The notes beneath the pieces were generated by a model, which was not told the origin of the DNA, made no database searches, and saw only the letters and a list, made by a program, of their open reading frames with translations. Positions 6,213 through 9,415 of a DNA stretch of 9,415 nt are shown here, one piece after another (position 1 is the first letter of the stretch; every line of letters begins with the position of its first letter). Both the position numbers and the translations under genes were made by a program. The stretch comes from a bacterium (GTDB lineage Bacteria > Desulfobacterota > Deferrimicrobia > Deferrimicrobiales > Deferrimicrobiaceae): positions 1 to 9,415 of the forward strand of contig JAGVHM010000052.1 of assembly GCA_020056545.1 (NCBI GenBank), given 5' to 3'.

Positions 6213-6386
6213 ATGGAGAAGGGACCCACCTGGAAGGCATGGGTGATCTCCATCATTGTGGCGATCGTGCTGTCCGTGACGGCTACGCTCCTGCTCGGCG
6301 GCTCCTTCCGCTTCACGGGAGGCGCGATTCCGGGCGGCTGCGGACAAGGGAGCGATTGCTGTCCTCCTCCGGAGGCGGGAAAATGA
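6213..6386 (+). CDS. Small membrane protein with Cys-rich tail (57 residues)
   Basis: Not a family I recognise. It has a short N-terminus (MEKGPTWKAW), one hydrophobic helix (about 9-29, WVISIIVAIVLSVTATLLLG) and a tail rich in Gly, Pro and Cys: GGCGQGSDCCPPPEAGK with C43, C49 and C50. The basic N-terminal residues favour the tail facing the periplasm, on the same side as DUF2318 and the permease CxxC. The start is chosen for GGGAGG at 6202-6207, 5 nt upstream; ATG 6195 is in frame, overlaps the ATPase stop by 8 nt and would add 6 residues, so it cannot be excluded. The tail could bind a soft metal or take part in thiol exchange; this is inference from composition and position only. Its stop overlaps the next start in an ATGA. 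Confidence 0.72.
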   Translation: MEKGPTWKAWVISIIVAIVLSVTATLLLGGSFRFTGGAIPGGCGQGSDCCPPPEAGK

Positions 6387-6493
6387 CGAAACGATTGCGC
6401 GAGAAAAGCGGCGAGGCGGTAATGCTCGTTTTAATGGGAGGGACGGTCGTGGTCGGAATCGTTGTATGGCTAAGTGCACCCAATGGAGAATAA
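6383..6493 (+). CDS. 36-residue single-span membrane miniprotein
   Basis: A very short gene starting at ATG 6383, overlapping the preceding stop as ATGA, with GGAGG at 6371-6375 seven nt upstream. The product begins MTKRLREKSGE, strongly basic and therefore probably cytoplasmic. It continues into one hydrophobic helix (about 12-30, AVMLVLMGGTVVVGIVVWL) and ends SAPNGE. No family is recognised. A good ribosome site, start-stop coupling and a sensible topology support it as real. Small single-span proteins often act as subunits or modulators of membrane complexes, so a role with the upstream ABC permease is plausible but unproven. Confidence 0.6.
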   Translation: MTKRLREKSGEAVMLVLMGGTVVVGIVVWLSAPNGE

Positions 6494-6588
6494 TGAGCAG
6501 TATAGTAAAGAAAAAATAAGGATTTCCGTGCGCATGGCTTTAGTTTAAAAATATGGCAAGGACAAGGTTCGACGTCGGGAGAAAAAGA
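6494..6588 (+). promoter_or_regulatory. AT-rich gap between the ABC unit and the RND genes, possible promoter
   Basis: The gap is markedly AT-rich (for example AGTAAAGAAAAAATAAGG and TTTAGTTTAAAAATATGG) in a GC-rich window. No stem-loop plus T-tract terminator is visible. TTTCCG (about 6523-6528) and TTTAAA (about 6543-6548) are weakly -35/-10-like, not a convincing pair. The downstream genes may have their own promoter here or be read through from the ABC unit. Confidence 0.3.
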
Positions 6589-7914
6589 ATGGATGGAATG
6601 GACAAAATGACGGAGGGGAAAACCGGTACATCAGCGCTCCGGGAAGGGATTCTCCTGTTGATCCTGGTTTTCCTGGCTTCGGGAAGCCGTTCGTGGGCCC
6701 AGGAGGCGCCTCGCCCCGCATCTTATTACATAGATGCGGCGATATCGAAAAACCCGTCGCTTTCCGCCATGCGGGAGCGCATACGCATGAAGGAGAACGC
6801 CGCCGTCCGGGCCGGCGCGCTCGAAGACCCGAAGGCATGGATCGGGGTGACAAATGTCCCCGTGAGGTCGTGGTCGTTCCGGGACGAGGACATGACGGGG
6901 AAGGAGATCGGGCTTTCGCAGATGTTCCCGTATCCGGGAAAGCGGAAGCTGCGGACCGACGTCGCGACCCGGGAGAAAGAGCAATCCGGGTTCGACCTGC
7001 AGGAGATGCGCAACATGCTGCGGGCCGAGATCAGGATGGCCTACGCAGAGCTTACTCACATCCGGCGGCAGACCGGGGACACGAGGCGCTCCCGGGAGAT
7101 TCTAAAGGACATCGTGACGGTCACCCAGGAGATGTACGCGGTCGGCAAGGTGACCCAGGCGGACGTGCACCGGGGGCAGGTGGAGTTCGAGAAGATGCGG
7201 GAGATGCTGCTGGTTCTCGAAACACGGGAGAAGGTCCTGTCGATCCGGCTAAACACCCTCGCCGCGCTCCCGCCGGACCAGCCGGTCCCGGAGCTCGAGC
7301 ACCAGCACGAGTTCGCCTTCCCCTACCGTCCCGAGGAGCTGCTGTCGATGTACAGGGAGTCCCGGCCGGCGCGAATGGCGCTCGATGCGCGGATCCTGCG
7401 GGGGGAGGCGTCGATCGGGATGGCGAAGCTCGAGCAATATCCGGACTTCGAGGTGTCCGCCTCATACATGCAGCGTGACGCGATGGCGGACGGCACGAAG
7501 CGGTCCGACATGTTCTCATCCATGCTGCTGATGAACCTTCCCGTCTGGAGGAAAGAGAAGATCGAGCCGTTCGTGCGGGAGATGACCGCGGAAAGGGAGA
7601 TGGCCAGGAGCGAGCTTGCGAACCTCGACCTGGAGGCGGAAAACGCGATCCGCAGGTCGCTCGCATCCATCCTTAACAGATCCGAGGTGGCCACCTTGTA
7701 CAAGACCACGCTCATCCCGCACGCCGAGATCGCGTTCGGGGTCAACCTGGAGTCGTACCGCGTCGGCAAGATCGACTTTCCGATGGTTCTCGATTCGGTC
7801 ATGGCGGTTCTATCCTTCCGGAGGGGCTACCATGAGATGCTGGGAGACCTGTACATGGAGAAGGCGAGGCTGGAGGCTACGGTCGGCAGGGAGCTGGAGG
7901 GAGGCGAGCGATGA
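6589..7914 (+). CDS. TolC/CusC-like outer-membrane factor of an RND efflux system
   Basis: A 441-residue outer-membrane efflux protein that would form the trimeric exit duct of a tripartite metal pump. The signal peptide has basic R18, hydrophobic GILLLILVFLASG (20-32) and likely cleavage after SWA (35-37). No lipobox Cys is seen, so it is not a lipoprotein, unlike E. coli CusC. OMF features are AISKNPSLSAMRERI near the mature start, GLSQMFPYPGKRKLR (the conserved G-SQ-FP-GKR motif), long amphipathic helical stretches, and an internal second repeat from about 245 (SYMQRD, MNLPVWRKEK, SYRVGKIDF). ATG 6589 is preferred because GGGAG (6577-6581) lies 7 nt upstream. ATG 6553 would add 12 residues before the signal peptide; ATG 6598 and 6607 are further options. 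The stop overlaps the adaptor start as ATGA. Substrate class (heavy-metal efflux) is inferred from the adaptor's metal-binding modules. Confidence 0.9.
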   Translation: MDGMDKMTEGKTGTSALREGILLLILVFLASGSRSWAQEAPRPASYYIDAAISKNPSLSAMRERIRMKENAAVRAGALEDPKAWIGVTNVPVRSWSFRDEDMTGKEIGLSQMFPYPGKRKLRTDVATREKEQSGFDLQEMRNMLRAEIRMAYAELTHIRRQTGDTRRSREILKDIVTVTQEMYAVGKVTQADVHRGQVEFEKMREMLLVLETREKVLSIRLNTLAALPPDQPVPELEHQHEFAFPYRPEELLSMYRESRPARMALDARILRGEASIGMAKLEQYPDFEVSASYMQRDAMADGTKRSDMFSSMLLMNLPVWRKEKIEPFVREMTAEREMARSELANLDLEAENAIRRSLASILNRSEVATLYKTTLIPHAEIAFGVNLESYRVGKIDFPMVLDSVMAVLSFRRGYHEMLGDLYMEKARLEATVGRELEGGER

Positions 7915-9415
7915 GCGACGAGAAGCAACCGGAAGGAACGCCGAAAAAGAAATCGCGCATACCGATCCTCCTCGTCGCCGTGGCCCTTCTCCTCGTCGCC
8001 GGGACGATCGCCTTTTTCAAGATGCCCGCCTTCCACAATCTGCTGCACCCCCATCCGGCGGACAATGCCGCGATGGTCGCACAGGGGGCGGCGAAGTACA
8101 CCTGCGGCATGCACCCCTTCATCATCTCCGACAAGCCCGGAAATTGCCCCATTTGCGGCATGACGCTCACCAGGATAGATGATGCTGGCCCGGCCGCCGC
8201 CGGGAGCGCGGCCGCGCCCGGGACTGGAGCCGCAAAGGGCGAGCGGAAGCTTCTTTTCTACCGCCACCCCATGAAGCCGGGCGTCACCTCGCCCGTTCCC
8301 GCCAAGGACGAGATGGGGATGGATTACGTCCCCGTCTACGAGGACGAGGTCGCAGGCGCAGGGGGCGCCGTAGAAGGGTACTCGACCGTCAGGGTGGGAG
8401 CCGAGAGCCTCCGCATTTCAGGAGTGCAGACCGCCCCGGCCGTGCGGGAGAAGATAAGCCGTTCGGTGCGGGCGGTGGGAAACGTCGTCCCCGACGAGAC
8501 GCGCGTCCGGCGCGTCCAGACCAAGATAGAGGGCTGGATCGAAAAGCTTCACGTGAGTTTCACCGGACAGGCCGTGACGAAGGGCCAGCCGCTCCTCGAC
8601 ATATATTCGCCCGAACTGGTGGCCAGCCAGCGGGAGTACCTGGTCGCCATCCAGATGCATGAACGCATGAAGGAGAACCCCTATCCCGAGGAGAGGGAGA
8701 TGGCGGAACAGCTCGTCCAGTCTTCAAGGCGGCGTCTGGAGCTATTCGACGTGCCGCAAGGATTCATCGACGAGCTCGGGAAGACGGGGAAGCCCATGCG
8801 AGCCGTGACGCTCAACGCGCCGGTGTCGGGCCATGTCACCGCGAAGGATGTCTTCGAGGGGATGAGGGTGATGCCCGGCATGGAGCTCTTCACCGTGACC
8901 GATCTTTCCCGGGTCTGGATCGATGCGGACCTCTACGAATACGAGGCGCGGTCGGTGCGCCAGGGGCAGGAAGCGGTCCTCGCCCCCGCCGGCGACCCGG
9001 GCCTTCGGTTGAAAGGCAGGGTCGCATACGTCTATCCCACCCTCTCGCCGGAGAGCAGGACGCTTAAGGCGCGATTTGAGTTTCCCAATCCGGGAATGCG
9101 CCTGAAGCCCGGGATGTACGCCGACGTTTCCCTGAATCTGGCCACTGAGACCGGGGTGTCGATCCCGGATTCGGCCTTGATGGAGACGGGCGTCCGCAAC
9201 ATCGTCTTCGTGGACCTCGGCGGCGGAAGCTTCGAGCCCAGGGAAGTGAAGGTCGGCATAAGGGGCGACGGGAAGGCGCAGATACTGTCCGGCGTCAAGG
9301 AAGGCGAGCGGGTCGCGGTGCGTGCGAATTTCCTCCTCGATTCGGAATCGAGACTTAAGGCTGCCCTCGCCGGGATGACAGCGGGTGGAAACCGGTCCCC
9401 GCTGCCCCATGGAGA
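7911..9415 (+). CDS. RND efflux periplasmic adaptor, CusB-like, with two heavy-metal-binding modules (3' end missing)
   Basis: The frame is open to the right edge: 501 residues visible and no stop. It encodes the membrane-fusion protein linking an inner-membrane RND pump to the outer-membrane channel. It starts with a basic stretch and one anchor helix (about 17-36). Module 1 (63-85) is a classic heavy-metal-binding domain: YTCGMHP (C65, M67, H68) and GNCPICGM (C79, C82, M84). After an Ala/Gly linker, module 2 (115-143) is a Cys-free variant: YRHPM (H119, M121) with DEMGMDYVPVY (M135, M137). The adaptor core follows, with a barrel/lipoyl half (about 186-235), a short helical hairpin (237-290) containing SPELVASQREYL, the second lipoyl half (298-328, APVSGHVT), the beta-barrel (335-410, LKPGMYADV) and a membrane-proximal domain (415-480). 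This layout fits Cu(I)/Ag(I)-type CusB relatives. It overlaps the channel gene by 4 nt; the RND pump gene is expected next. Confidence 0.93.
   Translation, partial: MSDEKQPEGTPKKKSRIPILLVAVALLLVAGTIAFFKMPAFHNLLHPHPADNAAMVAQGAAKYTCGMHPFIISDKPGNCPICGMTLTRIDDAGPAAAGSAAAPGTGAAKGERKLLFYRHPMKPGVTSPVPAKDEMGMDYVPVYEDEVAGAGGAVEGYSTVRVGAESLRISGVQTAPAVREKISRSVRAVGNVVPDETRVRRVQTKIEGWIEKLHVSFTGQAVTKGQPLLDIYSPELVASQREYLVAIQMHERMKENPYPEEREMAEQLVQSSRRRLELFDVPQGFIDELGKTGKPMRAVTLNAPVSGHVTAKDVFEGMRVMPGMELFTVTDLSRVWIDADLYEYEARSVRQGQEAVLAPAGDPGLRLKGRVAYVYPTLSPESRTLKARFEFPNPGMRLKPGMYADVSLNLATETGVSIPDSALMETGVRNIVFVDLGGGSFEPREVKVGIRGDGKAQILSGVKEGERVAVRANFLLDSESRLKAALAGMTAGGNRSPLPHG

Noticed and set aside
1..9415. 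CRISPR arrays, tRNA or rRNA genes, insertion sequences, attachment sites
   Set aside because: No regularly spaced repeats, tRNA-like cloverleaf, transposase frame or terminal inverted repeats were seen on either strand.

Overview
The window is GC-rich, tightly packed and entirely plus-strand. Seven intact or edge-truncated genes, one broken gene and two very small membrane-protein genes fill almost all of it. The gene content suggests a Gram-negative bacterium: an outer-membrane TolC-like channel, an RND adaptor and a sigma-54-dependent NtrC-type regulator. The closest resemblance is to deltaproteobacterial (Desulfuromonadales/Geobacter-like, Desulfobacterota) genomes. That assignment is inferred from gene style, not from any marker gene.

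Region 1 (1-3595) is a probable operon. It holds the 3' end of a sigma-54 activator (NtrC type), a membrane histidine kinase overlapping it by 8 nt, and, 4 nt later, an Nramp/MntH-type divalent-metal transporter with a C-terminal universal-stress-protein (USP) domain. The transporter reading frame is interrupted by one in-frame TAA (1979-1981) at a position where MntH relatives carry a conserved Tyr. The frame is unchanged on both sides, so the gene as read is a pseudogene caused by a single nonsense codon, or the TAA is a sequence error.

Region 2 (3596-3815) is the only sizeable non-coding stretch. It holds two perfect palindromes, an AT-rich tract, and a hairpin whose 3' arm is the Shine-Dalgarno sequence of the next gene. 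A possible 13-codon leader ORF runs through the hairpin and ends in an ATGA overlap with that gene.

Region 3 (3816-6493) is a compact five-gene unit. It encodes a secreted Cys-rich DUF2318 protein, a MacB/FtsX-type permease with a CxxC in its extracytoplasmic domain, a LolD/MacB-type ATPase, a 57-residue membrane protein with a Cys-rich tail, and a 36-residue single-span protein. DUF2318 plus FtsX permease plus ATPase resembles the accessory part of P19/Ftr1-type iron-uptake loci (for example the Campylobacter jejuni Cj1658-Cj1665 region), but P19 and Ftr1 are absent here. This is the least-described part of the window.

Region 4 (6494-9415) starts after a short AT-rich gap. It encodes a TolC/CusC-type outer-membrane factor and, overlapping by 4 nt, an RND periplasmic adaptor (CusB-like) with two N-terminal heavy-metal-binding modules. 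The adaptor runs off the end; an inner-membrane RND pump gene would be expected next.

Taken together, the window looks like a transition-metal homeostasis neighbourhood: sensing and regulation, a (broken) Nramp importer, a Cys-rich ABC system of unknown substrate, and a CusCBA-like exporter. Shared regulation across these units is inference.
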